From Haplomitrium mnioides (lineage: Eukaryota > Marchantiophyta > Haplomitriopsida > Calobryales), in NCBI GenBank assembly GCA_049999725.1, contig JBNGIS010003075.1, positions 1 through 23,051 of the forward strand: a DNA stretch of 23,051 nt. The letters run 5' to 3'. Shown one piece after another: positions 8,881 through 19,034 of the stretch; the stretch's first letter is position 1; each line of letters begins with the position of its first letter. The notes under the pieces are model-generated. The model was given only the letters and a program-made list of their open reading frames with translations, was not told the origin of the DNA and searched no databases. The position numbers and the translations under genes are program-made.

Positions 8881-10049
8881 GCATGAGAGGACACATCCAC
8901 ATACACGTAGAGCTTGCGTGTCCAATCTAGCGGCTGCAGTATAGGCGATGTCATCAAGCATTTCTTGAGTTTGTCAGACACCTCTTGTTCAGCTCCTCCC
9001 CAATTGTACCATTGCTCTTTTTTCAATAGCTCGGTAAGGGGGGTAGCCATACATGCATAGTCAGCCATGAACCTCCTATAATAACCAGTGGCCCCTAGAA
9101 ATTATCTCACTCCAGTGAGATCCTTGGATGGTACCATGGCCACAATAACCTTTACTTTTTCCGCATCCACTTCAATACCACGCTGAGATACCCTATGACC
9201 CAATAGAACTTCTTCCTCCATTACAAAGAAGCACTTTTTTGGGTGCAGGACCAACTGTCCCCATCTGCAGTGGTCAAAGGTTTTCTTTAGGTGCTCCAGG
9301 TGATCTTTCTTCTCTCCATAAACACAGAAATCGTCGATAAATATCTCCGCGAACTCCCTCAGGTATGGCTAAAAAACGTTAGTCATAGCCTTTTGAAAAG
9401 TAGCATGAGCATTACATACCCCAAAGGGCATCACATTATAAGCAAAAAAGCCCCAGTCTGTCGTGAAGGTAGTCTTGGATTTGTCCTATGGATGAATAGC
9501 CACTTGGTTGTATCCAGACAACCCGTCCAGAAACGAATAATACTCTTTCCTAGCAACCTAATATAGTATTGTATCGTTGAAAGGTAAGGGAAAAAAATCT
9601 TTCTTAGTGGCCAAGTTTAGCTTTCTGAAGTCCTCGCATACCCTTATCTTCCTACTCTTCTTCATAACAATAATGATCGGGGACACCCACTCACTAGAGG
9701 GTATTGGGTAGATGAATTGTGCCTTAAGAAGCTTGTCAAGCTCCTCCTTGACCAGGAGTGAATACTTGGGATTCAGCCTATATTGGCGCTGCCTTACTGG
9801 GGTAGCATCTTCCTTGATATAGATCCTATGCTCACATAGTTCAAAGGGAATCCCCTTCAAGTCCTTGTAGCTCCATGCAAACACGTCAATGTATTCATGT
9901 AACAACATAGTATATTGTTGTAATTCTGGTCCTGTGACATTCACTCCCACTAGCAACTCTTTTTTATCTTCCTCATTTCCTCCCACTGTGATAGGTTGGT
10001 ATTGTTGCTCACTGACTACCCGATCAAATTGCAGCTTCTCAATAATCAA
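8881..10049 (-). pseudogene. pol (RT): Reverse transcriptase of element 2
   Basis: The RT begins with the leader acidic block (LLHEYIDVFAWSYKDLKGIP, near 9850-9910). It continues through SEWVSPIIIVMKKSRKIRVC and EDFRKLNLATKKD. The first catalytic Asp lies in FLDGLSGYNQV (about 9500-9530). The polymerase box FIDDFCVYG is intact (FIDD at plus 9330-9341). Stops at 9558, 9486, 9369 and 9102 break it, but the frame is preserved to 8838, so these are nonsense changes without indels. The open stretch 9558-10049 has no ATG at its head; the protein continues from upstream in a different frame. All three RT aspartates are retained. Confidence 0.88.
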
Positions 10050-10860
10050 GCATGACCACGTTCAGCTAGGTAGGAAAAAAGGGCAAAGGCATCCAATGTC
10101 TCCTCTCCTTCTCCATACCAACTCCAATACAAAAACTCTTCATCGGTCCATTCTTCCAACCCTGGTATTCAAGCTTGTAAGTCTCGCCAATAGCCTTCCT
10201 CCACTTGGTACAGTGGGGTGGTGTCTTCCATCAGCCAAGAGGTTCCTCCTCTTTTTCAAAATCACTTTCCTCATTTGAGGCTAATCCAACCACTTCTTTT
10301 GGATACTTTGAGGTGTAATCTTCAATGGATTGGGTCTCTCCTTTGTATAAGGTCACCGTCCAAGATAGAGTTGCTCTAGGTTTCCTACCAAACCTCACTT
10401 CCTTCCTTTTCCAATCTTGCATTGCCTTAGCATGGTATAACCAGGGTTGGCCTAATAGAACTGAGTTGGTGGATTTGACTCTTTGGTTTATCACTGTGTA
10501 GACCAACACAAAGACTTTTCCTCTAATGGTGGTGGGGATGCCCTATAAAACTCCTTTTGGAATCAAACATCTCTAATCCGCCAATCGTAGAATCTGGGTA
10601 GTCTTGTCCAATGTAGTAAAGCCCAACGCTTCCATGGTACTCAACACCATTATGTTCTTTCCAGATCCTCTATCTATAGGGACCTTAGGCATCACACAAT
10701 CATTAATTTGGATATCAATCTTTGGTGCCTCTAATTCTTCAGGTAGCTCAGTCTGGTAGCATAGGGGTGGTACTTCTTCCTCCCCCACCGGCATCTGGTA
10801 AACCGAAGGGAGGGTATACTTTCTTTTCCTGGCAGTTATCAACTGTCGCAAACACTGCCT
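10050..10860 (-). pseudogene. pro: Aspartic protease of element 2 and linker to RT
   Basis: The active-site loop is at about 10655-10690, reading PIDRGSGKNIM; D-x-G-S-G followed by N-[IL]-M is the pattern of Tat-like plant elements. It is followed by LSTMEALGF and, further on, VLLGQPWLY, the conserved C-terminal protease block (about 10430-10470). Stops occur at 10573 and 10231. The protease uses the gag frame, and the switch to the RT frame happens between 10231 and 10049. That switch could be an ancestral programmed frameshift or simple decay; the sequence does not decide. Confidence 0.8.
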
Positions 10861-13104
10861 CTATGGTGCAGAAAATTTCAGTAAATTTCCCAAGGTTATG
10901 TTGGCATGTTGTTGCTGGACATCCTCAGTTATATTGTATTTAGGTGGTAGCTCACTGGCTCTACTGAGTTTGGTGTAATACTCAGGCTTTCCCTCCTCTG
11001 TCTTAGCGCCAGGGTTGAAGCGTACCCTTCTCTCCTCCTGGGTCTCTTTCTCATCCCTTCTCTAGCTCTCTCTCAGAGCTCAATTTTTGCTATGTTCTCG
11101 TTCAAATGACCTTCTACTTCTTCTGATATATCCTTTACCACTTCGAAGTATTTGGGGTCATGTCTTTCATAATCTAGATCTGGGGTATACTCTACCCCCA
11201 AGGTTACTTTAGCCTTTCCCTTCCCCCCGGGAATTGCTTTTAGCTTTCTGCTTCAGTTCCTCTCTGTGGGCTGCCCTCTCTGTCCTCATCTTAACCCTAT
11301 AGAACTCCACCTCATTTGGAACTTCCTCCACCAACCACAGTTCTCTTATTGTTGGTGGGGCTTGTGCTAGAGCCTCAACATATCGCAGTTGAGGTCTAGA
11401 TACAGGTGGGTCTGGGCACTTTGCATCAGTGTGGCATAATTTTCTACAATTGCCACATAAAAGGACATAGCCAATTTGCTTTTTAGCATAGGGACAAGCA
11501 TTGGTATAATGATCCAGGGCTCCACAATTGTAACAACCAGTAAATCAAACTCCTCTTCCCAATACCAACTGGGTTGCTGGACTAGTGGGGTTTGGGTTAG
11601 ATGGGGTTGGGAGTATTAGGAGTGTCATATTCTGTTGTGGAGGGACACTGGTAGGTTCCATTGCTCGTTGTACTACTTGTCCCCTTTGCTGGACATATAT
11701 TGGCTCCTATGTTGGATACACTCGGTCCATAGGCCTTCCTCTCCCTTGCTATACTATATAAACTTTCTACTAGTCCCACCCCTTTTCATATGGGCTTTCT
11801 TCTAGTGTTTCTTCCATTCAATACGTTGGTGGCCTTTGATATCTTGGATGTAAAGGTGTCTAACAGTCTTCTTCCATGTGCCCTTGCTTCTTGCACCTAG
11901 TGCACCACAAGTTTTTTTGAAATTCAATCACCGGTCTTCTCTTGGGTGCTCGGAGGGCTTGCTTAATCTGAAGCTTCTCCATCTGGCAATTAAGATAATC
12001 CATCTTTTGTTGGGCCTTTGCTTCAAGGGCAGATTTTGGTGGATTCTTCTTCTTAGACTTATGAGGGATTTTGGATGAAGAACCACTAGTCTCAGAGCTG
12101 GTGCTGGTGGTTTCAGAATTGGAGGAAGATGGAGAATGCCTCTTTCCCTTCTTCTTCTTCCTCTTCTTCTTATAACTTTTCTCTGTTTTATCTGATGATG
12201 TTGATTTATGACGTCTGGTCATCTGTCTAGTTTCATACTTCTCAGCCATCTTTATGGCCTTATCCAGGGTCTCTGGTCCTAGATTCCACACATGTTTCCC
12301 TTCCTTCCCTCTTAAGCCATCCAAATACCACTCCAATTCCACATCTGGGTTTGGAGTCATGGTAACATGGGACCTTAAAGTCCTAAACCTCTAGGTATAC
12401 CGCCACACTGACTTGTTCTTCTTTTTCAGAACATGGGCCAATTTCTTTAGGGCTTTCTTTGCATAAGCTGCCCCTCTGAATTCTGCAATCAGATCTGTTT
12501 GTAGTTGGACCCATGTGGTTGGTGGGGTTGGTAGATTGGTATACCACTCCAAGGCCTGCCTCCTCAACAGTGCCTTCATTATCCTCAATCGATCTACATC
12601 TGAAGCATCTCCATTAGCCTCAGATATGTTTTCAAATTCTTTTGTCCAGGTGTCTAAATCTTCATCATCCTTCCTTTTGAAGTTTAGATACTTCAGTTTA
12701 CTTCTGAGGTTCTGGGGAACTGGATTAGCCATAGCTGGAAACAAAACAACATGGGGTACTGCACTTCTCAAGATCGCACTAGGTACAATTGCTACAGGTA
12801 CAACCAAAGGTCCACGGCTTGAGGTACTATGAGATGTGGCTAAATTTTCAGAAGAAGGAGGCAGATTAGGCTTGGGGAAGGAAGTCAATCCTATGATCCC
12901 ACATAGATTAGTGATGTCAGTCCACTGAAATGGGAAGGGTGGTGACTGAGGGTCAGAAGGTTGCGCGGTTCCCTCTGCTAGTCCCTCTCTACTACCACTA
13001 ACCTCTACTTCTTTGGACTTTAGCTTAAGCTTCTCTCTTCTCTCCAGCCTTACCTCTCTCTCTTTCCTTTGCCTCTCTTTGTCCTCCTCAGAAAGTTCAG
13101 GCAT
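10861..13104 (-). pseudogene. gag: gag of element 2 with three CCHC knuckles
   Basis: The start is ATG at plus 13102-13104, directly preceded by an in-frame TGA, so it is well supported. Residues 1-40 are a charged Glu/Lys/Arg run. A capsid-like region follows, with KYLNFKRKDDEDLDTW and ALEWYTNLPTPP. A stop at 12391 interrupts. Next come a very basic stretch (YKKKRKKKKGKR), a Ser/Thr-rich run and zinc knuckle 1 (CTRCKKQGHMEEDC, 11863-11904), with a stop at 11860. Knuckles 2 (CYNCGALDHYTNAC, 11494-11535) and 3 (CGNCRKLCHTDAKC, 11416-11457) follow in the same frame after stops near 11767, 11749, 11707 and 11545. Frameshifts near 11230 and 11080 lead to the protease. Confidence 0.85.
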
Positions 13105-13344
13105 TCACATGCCCTCTTTGTCCTAAAGGTTCCAAAATATACTCCCACAGCTATTTACTTTTTTTATATTCTTTATATTTTTTAAATTTTTAAATTTTTT
13201 AAAATTCAAATGAACAGAAATAAAGACTATTCTACAACAAAATAAAAAAACTAAAAACAGATTATAGTCCTAAGAACATGGTTTTTAATAACAGTGGATG
13301 TCACTGGTTCTTAACATTCACATATAATATTATAGCTAGATCTT
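13105..13344 (-). other. 5' leader of element 2
   Basis: About 240 bp separate the PBS from the gag start. Plus 13150-13215 is an A/T run of interleaved A-tracts and T-tracts. No reading frame or splice signal can be supported. Confidence 0.5.
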
Positions 13345-13358
13345 CGGCAACGGCACCA
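13345..13358 (-). other. Primer-binding site of element 2, tRNA-Asp type
   Basis: On the minus strand it reads TGGTGCCGTTGCCG. Plant tRNA-Asp ends in CGGCAACGGCGCCA, whose complement is TGGCGCCGTTGCCG, so 13 of 14 bases match. The one mismatch is a C-to-T at a CpG, as methylation-driven decay would produce. This primer is typical of plant Tat/Athila-side elements, and it fixes the orientation and the 5' LTR edge. Confidence 0.85.
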
Positions 13359-14880
13359 AAAGGGTTCATGTCGTAGCATCGGGGCAAGCATATTGGCCAA
13401 TTTGCAAGGATCTTGGATCGTTCCTACCAAGGATCTAAGCTATAAGTATTTTATTGTCACAATTTCACCATTTTGAGTCACTTAAGGCTGACTGAAACCT
13501 TTGAACTAGGCTTTCTATTGATCTATCCTCACTCTCTTACTCTCCTCCAACTCATAACCCAAGGAAAAAACAACTCTCAAGCACTTAGTAGGTAAAATTT
13601 AAACCCTTCCTCTTGAGCGGACACTCATTCACTTGCCCCTTCTCAGAACACAAGTAGGGCCCTCAAGATTGCTCGCGCAGTTGAATCACAGCCGATGCCA
13701 CTTCTTCACTAGTCTCTTTTCTCCTCAGTACTGCTCCTCTAGCCACTGCTAGTGGGCTTTGACTTCGATGCGCATCACCATTAATCCACCTGCAACTCTG
13801 AGCTGTGCTCAAGCCAGGTTGGAAGCCTATAGAACTAAGACATACACAAGCAGATTTCTGTAGGCAATTTTTAAGCTAGAATTTCAGAAGGTCACTCCTT
13901 CTCATCTTGTTGTCCCTCAGCCAAGAAGTTCAACAGCCCTCTCTGAAGCCCTGAACACTCATCCGGTAGATATCCACTCCTACATGAATAGCACTAGTTC
14001 TCTCTTACATAAACTCCTAATCCTATATGCAATGTTCAAGGATATCCCTCCTTGCAACATTCATGGCTACTGGATCTGGAATCTTCCCAACAGATTCTGA
14101 ACCCCTCCTCACTTCCCTGAATTCAGAGAAGACACTTCTTTTTTTACTACAACACATGCATGAGTTTTCCTTTACTTTAACATTCACCAATTCAGATGTT
14201 CATCCCTTTTTTAGCATTCATACATTCAAAGCACCAAGGGACATCCCATCCTCTCCATTTCAAATAGGAATTCAAATTTCTTTACTTCAAAGATTCATAG
14301 TTTAGAATTCAGATCTAACAATGCTGGAATTTCTGAATTGCAAAGGTGAGTGGCTGCTCTCCATCAATTCTTTCTCTCTTTCAAAATCTCATTTGCAACT
14401 ATCCACTCACAAGGAAAATAACTGCCAAAACAGCAGTTATCGCCTTCCACTGATCACTACTAACATTCTACATAAGAACCTATTGTTGTATATCTAACTA
14501 CTTTCATATAAACTTCTACACTATTACTCTAACTTATGACTAATGACAGCAACCAGACCCACTTTCCAACTACTATCAACTAACATATAAGCACTAATCT
14601 ACATATAATCACGTAAAACTGACATTCTAATTAAATGCTAACACCTTACTTCACCCAGAACTGGATCTCTAGAACACCTCCCATAACAGTCTTCATCTGG
14701 TTCAGTTGGTACTGCTCTATTTCTCCTAAGTTGTCTGGTATGTTTCCTATAAGAACCTTACAAGGCTCCCCTTCACTAACTCGATATAAGAATTTCGTCA
14801 TAAGCTCGATTTTCACTAACTCTTTGAATAGCTCGATATAAGAACTACACATAGGCTCTTTGTAAATAGTGTAGGGATAA

Positions 14881-15140
14881 TCGCGCAGGCCTTCCTACGT
14901 CGGGGACCCTGCACAAACGGTCTCCTTATTTGAATACTTCAGCGCAGCAGGTCGTCATCACACAGGCCTCCTTTCTTTCACACCGAGTCCTTCTTCACCG
15001 ATCAATTCTCTCAGCATCGGAGAATTCGCACAGACGCCCTCCTCATCCAAACACTTCAGCGTAACATCGGGACAATCGCGCATGGCTTCCTTCATGCACA
15101 CTGAATCCTGCTTCACATATCGATTCTTGCAGCAGGGCAT
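14881..15140. repeat. Degenerate ~118-bp tandem duplication inside the LTR
   Basis: GCACAAACGG at 14911 recurs as GCACAGACGC at 15028. CACAGGCCTCCTTTC at 14961 recurs as CGCATGGCTTCCTTC at 15079, followed in both by ACAC[CT]GA[GA]TCCT and then CTTCAC. The offset is 117-118 bp throughout. A weaker third start follows at about 15155. No coding meaning is seen. Confidence 0.65.
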
Positions 15141-16104
15141 TCGTCGTAGGGACATTCGCAACCTTTCCTTCATAACATCTCCCTCTTTGCTACAGGGCAA
15201 TAGCCAAGGCCTCGCTAGTTGGGAAGGCCTCGTTTTAGACTTCATTCACACTCAACACCTTCATCTTTCGCAGGGGGGCTTCACATCGAGACATGGAGCC
15301 TTCATTTGCTAGGGACTTCATTCGCGCACAGCTCCTTCTCTTCCTCACAAATGGATTCTTCTTCCGAGATGGATTCTCCTTCAGAGATCGATTTCTCGCA
15401 GTTGGTCATCAACGCAGGGTCAATTCATGCTCATGCGGCCCTTCTTCATTGTTTCAGCTGCTTGCCAACCCCTCGTGAGCTCGCAGGGAACGTGGACACC
15501 AGCAACAACCAAGCTGCTCATTCGATTCGTAGCTCTTTTTTTCCCTTCACTCTTCCATACTCCATGTCTTTTGCTCGTACTAGTTTGTCGCTGATCATCG
15601 CCTGCACCCTGACTTCAATCAACCGAGCAGCTCAAAAGGGTGATCGCCACTGATATCAGCGAGAAACAACCATCGATTGTTTCTACAGCTCTGTATTTCA
15701 AAGTCCATTTGTTCAAATGATATAAATTTGCATCGCTTGGCTGCTCTTCACTGGAGACCTCCTTCCTCGATAAATAATTCTTCAGAGGCCATAGCCATTC
15801 CTCAAAGCAATCTTCATCCATTGCGAACTCCCTATTGAGAGCACATTCAAGGAGCAACAAGAACAAACAGAGGAGCTTGATGCGCTCTGCTCGCTGGTCA
15901 CTGTAGGTTAGGGAATTAGTCTCATAGTTTTTCCATGGAGGCTCCTTTGTTCCTTAGAATAGCATCCCCTTATGGGGTATAAGGCTACCCCACCCCACAT
16001 CCACATTTCCTCTATATGTCCATGGCTTCTCCTGTCCTACTAGCATCAAATAGTATAGTCTTAAGTATAATGGGCTTGGCTTGGCTACCAACAGTAGGTT
16101 AGTT

Positions 16105-16350
16105 TAATTTTTCTAAATTTTTTTTAAAATTTAAAATTTTTATTCTTTTCTATATTTTCCAATGCTTCCTAATCAAAGACATAGCTTTTTATTTATTTTA
16201 TTTTATTTTTATTATTCTATCCTATTATTTTGTTATACTATTGTATTATATTACTTTATTTTTATTATTTTATTATGCTACTTCTGCCTTGCCCCTATTT
16301 TAAGTCAGAGATAGGAGTTGTTTATTTTATTTCTTTTCATTCTATTTTAA
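16105..16350. repeat. A/T-rich low-complexity stretch
   Basis: This run of TTTTA, TTATT and AAATTT words lies in the U3 half of the presumed LTR. There is nothing coding; it is interrupted near 16285-16310 by a short mixed-sequence patch. Confidence 0.7.
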
Positions 16351-16756
16351 AAAAAAAATCAATTAAATTGACGTGGGCTTCCTTACACCACACCAGATCT
16401 CAAACCTCTGCCTTCATCGCTCCTTCCGTCGTCGTCAGACCATATACAAATATCACCATCCAAAGAGAATGCAAGGAATGAAAGGAATGAACAAAATCCT
16501 CGATACAATTTGAACATTTAAGTTGGACCCTCTATAATCTTCCAAACTTAGCATTCCGTGCTTCGGTAAGACGATTATCTCAAGTACCTTTTTTGACAGC
16601 TGTTGAATGCCACACCTCCGGGTCGTCTGATTTCTCTTGTATTTCCGAAATCGCTGATAAAATAACGTATGCACCTTTCTGTGGCTGATCACACTACTAC
16701 AATAGCGTGTTTAATTGGTTTTTCCTTCTGAACTCTAGTACCATGTCACCACATTA

Positions 16757-16768
16757 GCCCCCTCCTCC
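16757..16768 (-). other. Polypurine tract of element 3
   Basis: On the minus strand it reads GGAGGAGGGGGC, about 23 bases after the integrase stop and three bases before the TG that opens the LTR. This textbook placement of a plus-strand primer supports both the integrase end at 16791 and the LTR start at 16753. Confidence 0.75.
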
Positions 16769-16790
16769 ACTGTGCAACGACCTCGCAAGC

Positions 16791-17820
16791 CTAATGCGGG
16801 GTATACTTCTTAACCTGAGCTCCATTCACCCTAGTTTCCAAAGGTTTCCCACTCAACGTTAGCAAGTCCAATGACCAGTTAGCATGGATTCTCTCAATTA
16901 TATACAGACCCATCCACCTCACATGTAGCTTCCTCGAGAAATTGATATATCGGCTATCATACAGTAGGACCAAGTCTCCTTTGTTGTAATCAATCTTCTT
17001 CAGTCGTTCATTGTACTGGTCTTTCCTCTTGCCTTGTACTTTCTTGGTTTCTTGCAGGGCCAACAATCGGTCTTCTTCAAGTTTTATCATATCCATCATT
17101 CTATTATGCAGACTTTCTGATTTGAGTAAGCGCTTTGATTCGCTGATCCTCATAGTCTGAACCTCCCACTCCACTGGTATCACCATCTGCATGCCATAAA
17201 CCAGGTAGAAAGGTGTTTGTCTGGTGGTCACTTTCTCTACAAGTCTATACACCCACAGAGCATAATAGAGCTTCTCATCCAGCCCCCTGCATGTGTCGTA
17301 GTGATCTTGTTTAAAATTCTGCATAACAATCCATTTGTTTTCTCTGTATGCCCATTGCACTTGGGATTGTATGGAGAAGTCTTCCGGTGTTTTATCATAC
17401 ATATTTTAGTGAGTAAACGATTCACCCCATTCAAAAAGTGTGTCATACGGTCACTGACAAGCTCAAGGGAGCATCCAAGTCGTGTAATAATATGATTAAA
17501 AAGGAGCTTGGCCACCATTGGTCCATCATCCTTTTTGGTCGCCACCGCCTCTACCCACTTTGTGGCATAGTCTGTACAAACCAATATATATCAATTTATG
17601 TAATAGCACGTTGCTGGAGTAATAGGCCCCACAAAGTCTATTCCCAATTTCTCAAATGGAGGCAAAGGCATAATAGGTACCAAGGGCTAGTTTGAGGAGC
17701 CGGTGGGCTTCTCAACCCGTTGACAAAGATCGCATTTCTTAATATACTCTGTTGCATCCTTGTACATCATGGGCTACCAGTAGCCTACAACCAAAATTTT
17801 GGCGACCTTATTTACTCATA
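16791..17820 (-). pseudogene. pol (IN): Integrase of element 3 (second Tat-like copy), 5'-truncated
   Basis: On the minus strand it starts at the zinc-binding region (EYIKKCDLCQR near 17725-17755). The DDE core has Asp in LGIDFVGP, Asp in LVSDRMTHF and Glu in GHTEKTNG, with 35 residues between the last two, the canonical spacing. Stops near 17790, 17684 and 17585 and a one-base deletion near 17281, relative to the 7.0-kb copy, break it. The C-terminal 200 codons (17402-16791) are open and end at a natural TAG. They carry GDLVLLYDSRYINF and RWMGLYIIE, a GPY/F-like end. Nucleotide identity to the other copy is roughly 85-90% by eye. It joins satellite DNA abruptly at about 17821. Confidence 0.85.
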
Positions 17821-18055
17821 GCAGCTTTTGCATTTAAGTTGTTTGGCAAAGAAAGGGTCACCACACCAAAATCACCGTACGACCAAGTTAGAAGAAGCAA
17901 AGTTGTTTTTGTGTTTAAGTTGTTAGGCTAAGAGAGGATTTCCAAACCACACTTAGAGTGCCACAATGTTGAAAAAACAGCAAAGCAGTTTTGGTGTTTT
18001 AGTTGTTTGGTAAAGAAAGGGTTAGCACACCACATCCATAGTACAACCAATCTAG
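17821..18055 (+). repeat. Left block of the ~81-bp satellite (three monomers)
   Basis: Monomers start at 17839, 17920 and 18003, spaced 81 and 83 bp. By their variant bases they match types b, c and d of the right-hand array: GGTCACCACACC, then GAGAGGATTTCCAAACC, then a d-like unit with GTACAACCAA. The third is cut at 18056. A partial unit precedes them and meets integrase sequence at about 17821. Confidence 0.85.
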
Positions 18056-18135
18056 CAAAGGCGACACCAGGACCCCCCCTTGGCTCCCCCTCATGAAATA
18101 CAGACTGAACGAATTCTCCTCTCCTCTACGTGTTG

Positions 18136-18330
18136 GTCCACCTCCAAATGATGGCTTGCCTTCAAATGTGAGTACACCTGAGTAGTTTGAGCCTTTAGAG
18201 CCTCCTACCCAGCGATTCCCAGCACTCCCTCAGTCCACCTCCACCCTATGATGGCATTCCCTCACGAGTACACCCCCTCACCAGAAGTCTCACCAGAATT
18301 CTCTCCCCTGTCTTCTGCTGCTTTCTCTGC
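18136..18330 (+). repeat. Degenerate ~97-bp direct duplication
   Basis: GTCCACCTCCAAATGATGGC at 18136 recurs at 18233 as GTCCACCTCCACCCTATGAT, and both lead to GAGTACACC. The copies are diverged and short frames through them are not conserved. Confidence 0.5.
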
Positions 18331-19034
18331 ACAAAATTATTCGTCCCCTTCACAACAGAGTGAGCTCCTCTATACCCCTTGCAAATTTCTCATATCTTTT
18401 GTCGTTTCTCCTCCCTCTGATTTGGATTCTTCCTTTGTTTGGATGTCGATCGATGGAAATGGGTGTCGCTCCGAGCACGCTCGTTGCTGACCGTAGAACG
18501 CAAACTCCAAGCGCTCTGTTTATTTTTGCAAGGCGGTGGAGATGATGTCAATTTCAAGGCTCTGGCTAAATTCTACAAGACAACAAGGGCTCGGCGCAAA
18601 TCTGATGGCAATTTCGAGGCTAAATTGACCCTCAATTCGAAGAATTCTTTGGTCTTCCCTCGTTGCAACTCGTCCCCGCAGAGGTCCGCGAACGCTTCCG
18701 AGGAATCCCACGGGCTCCCTCGTAGCGACACGTTTCCGCAAAGCCTGAGATTCCCAGGAATCTCTAAGATTCTTGTTGGTTCTCGGATTCCTGTTGAATG
18801 CCGCGCAATCCGTCGATGTCAAGATTCCCGCGGAATGTGTTAGATTCCCGCAGATTCCTAAGTCCAGTGGAGGTGCCATGTTTCCGCTATAGCGCCGTCC
18901 GACGCCGCCCCGCAAAGGGTAGGCGGACCGTCACGCTGACTGTCCGTTGACCCGCTGACTTCCTTACTCCAATGTCATCCGCAAGAATTGTTCTCTCCGA
19001 ATAAGAACTATAAAGGACCTCCGCTTCTACCCCT

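Larger units (their letters stand above)
6854..13358 (-). mobile_element. Element 2: decayed Tat-like Ty3/gypsy retrotransposon body, 3' end truncated
   Basis: On the minus strand the order is PBS (13345-13358), leader, gag (start 13104), protease, RT, RNase H, integrase. The integrase is cut off at 6854. Gag and protease share one reading frame for most of their length, while RT to integrase uses another. From 10049 to 7821 pol keeps a single frame with only nonsense changes, at 9558, 9486, 9369, 9102, 8838 and 8166. The tRNA-Asp-type PBS, long gag with several CCHC knuckles and the D-x-G-S-G protease motif fit the plant Tat/Athila side of Ty3/gypsy. Most catalytic residues survive, so decay is mainly by stop codons. 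Confidence 0.85.
13360..16753 (-). repeat. Probable 3.4-kb LTR shared by element 2 (5') and element 3 (3')
   Basis: The minus-strand 5' end is TGTGGTGACATGG at 16753, three bases after a polypurine tract. The other end lies within about 12 bases of the PBS; an exact CA terminus is unclear, with CGACA ending at 13369 one option. No coding family is recognisable in the interval despite several short open frames. The part at 15905-16090 aligns with 20525-20760 in the right-hand block. An A/T-rich low-complexity stretch (16105-16350) and a degenerate ~118-bp duplication (14881-15140) lie within it. Calling it one LTR is an inference from its two boundaries; later insertions inside it are possible. 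Confidence 0.6.

Noticed and set aside
10049-10049. Position 10049 as the start of an RT protein
   Set aside because: The codon there is TTG and RT-family sequence should continue upstream; in a eukaryotic polyprotein this is not an initiation site.
15219-15653. 144-codon plus-strand frame, Ser-rich
   Set aside because: It lies in the presumed LTR, overlaps other frames of similar length and shows no recognisable domain.
18248-18490. Proline-rich segment (EYTPSPEVSPEFSP) suggesting a gene fragment
   Set aside because: It is short, lies on diverged duplicated DNA, has stops upstream and no conserved family; composition alone explains it.
18439-18915. Overlapping 130-codon frames on both strands
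   Set aside because: Both are in a G+C-richer patch with microrepeats, and neither resembles a known domain.
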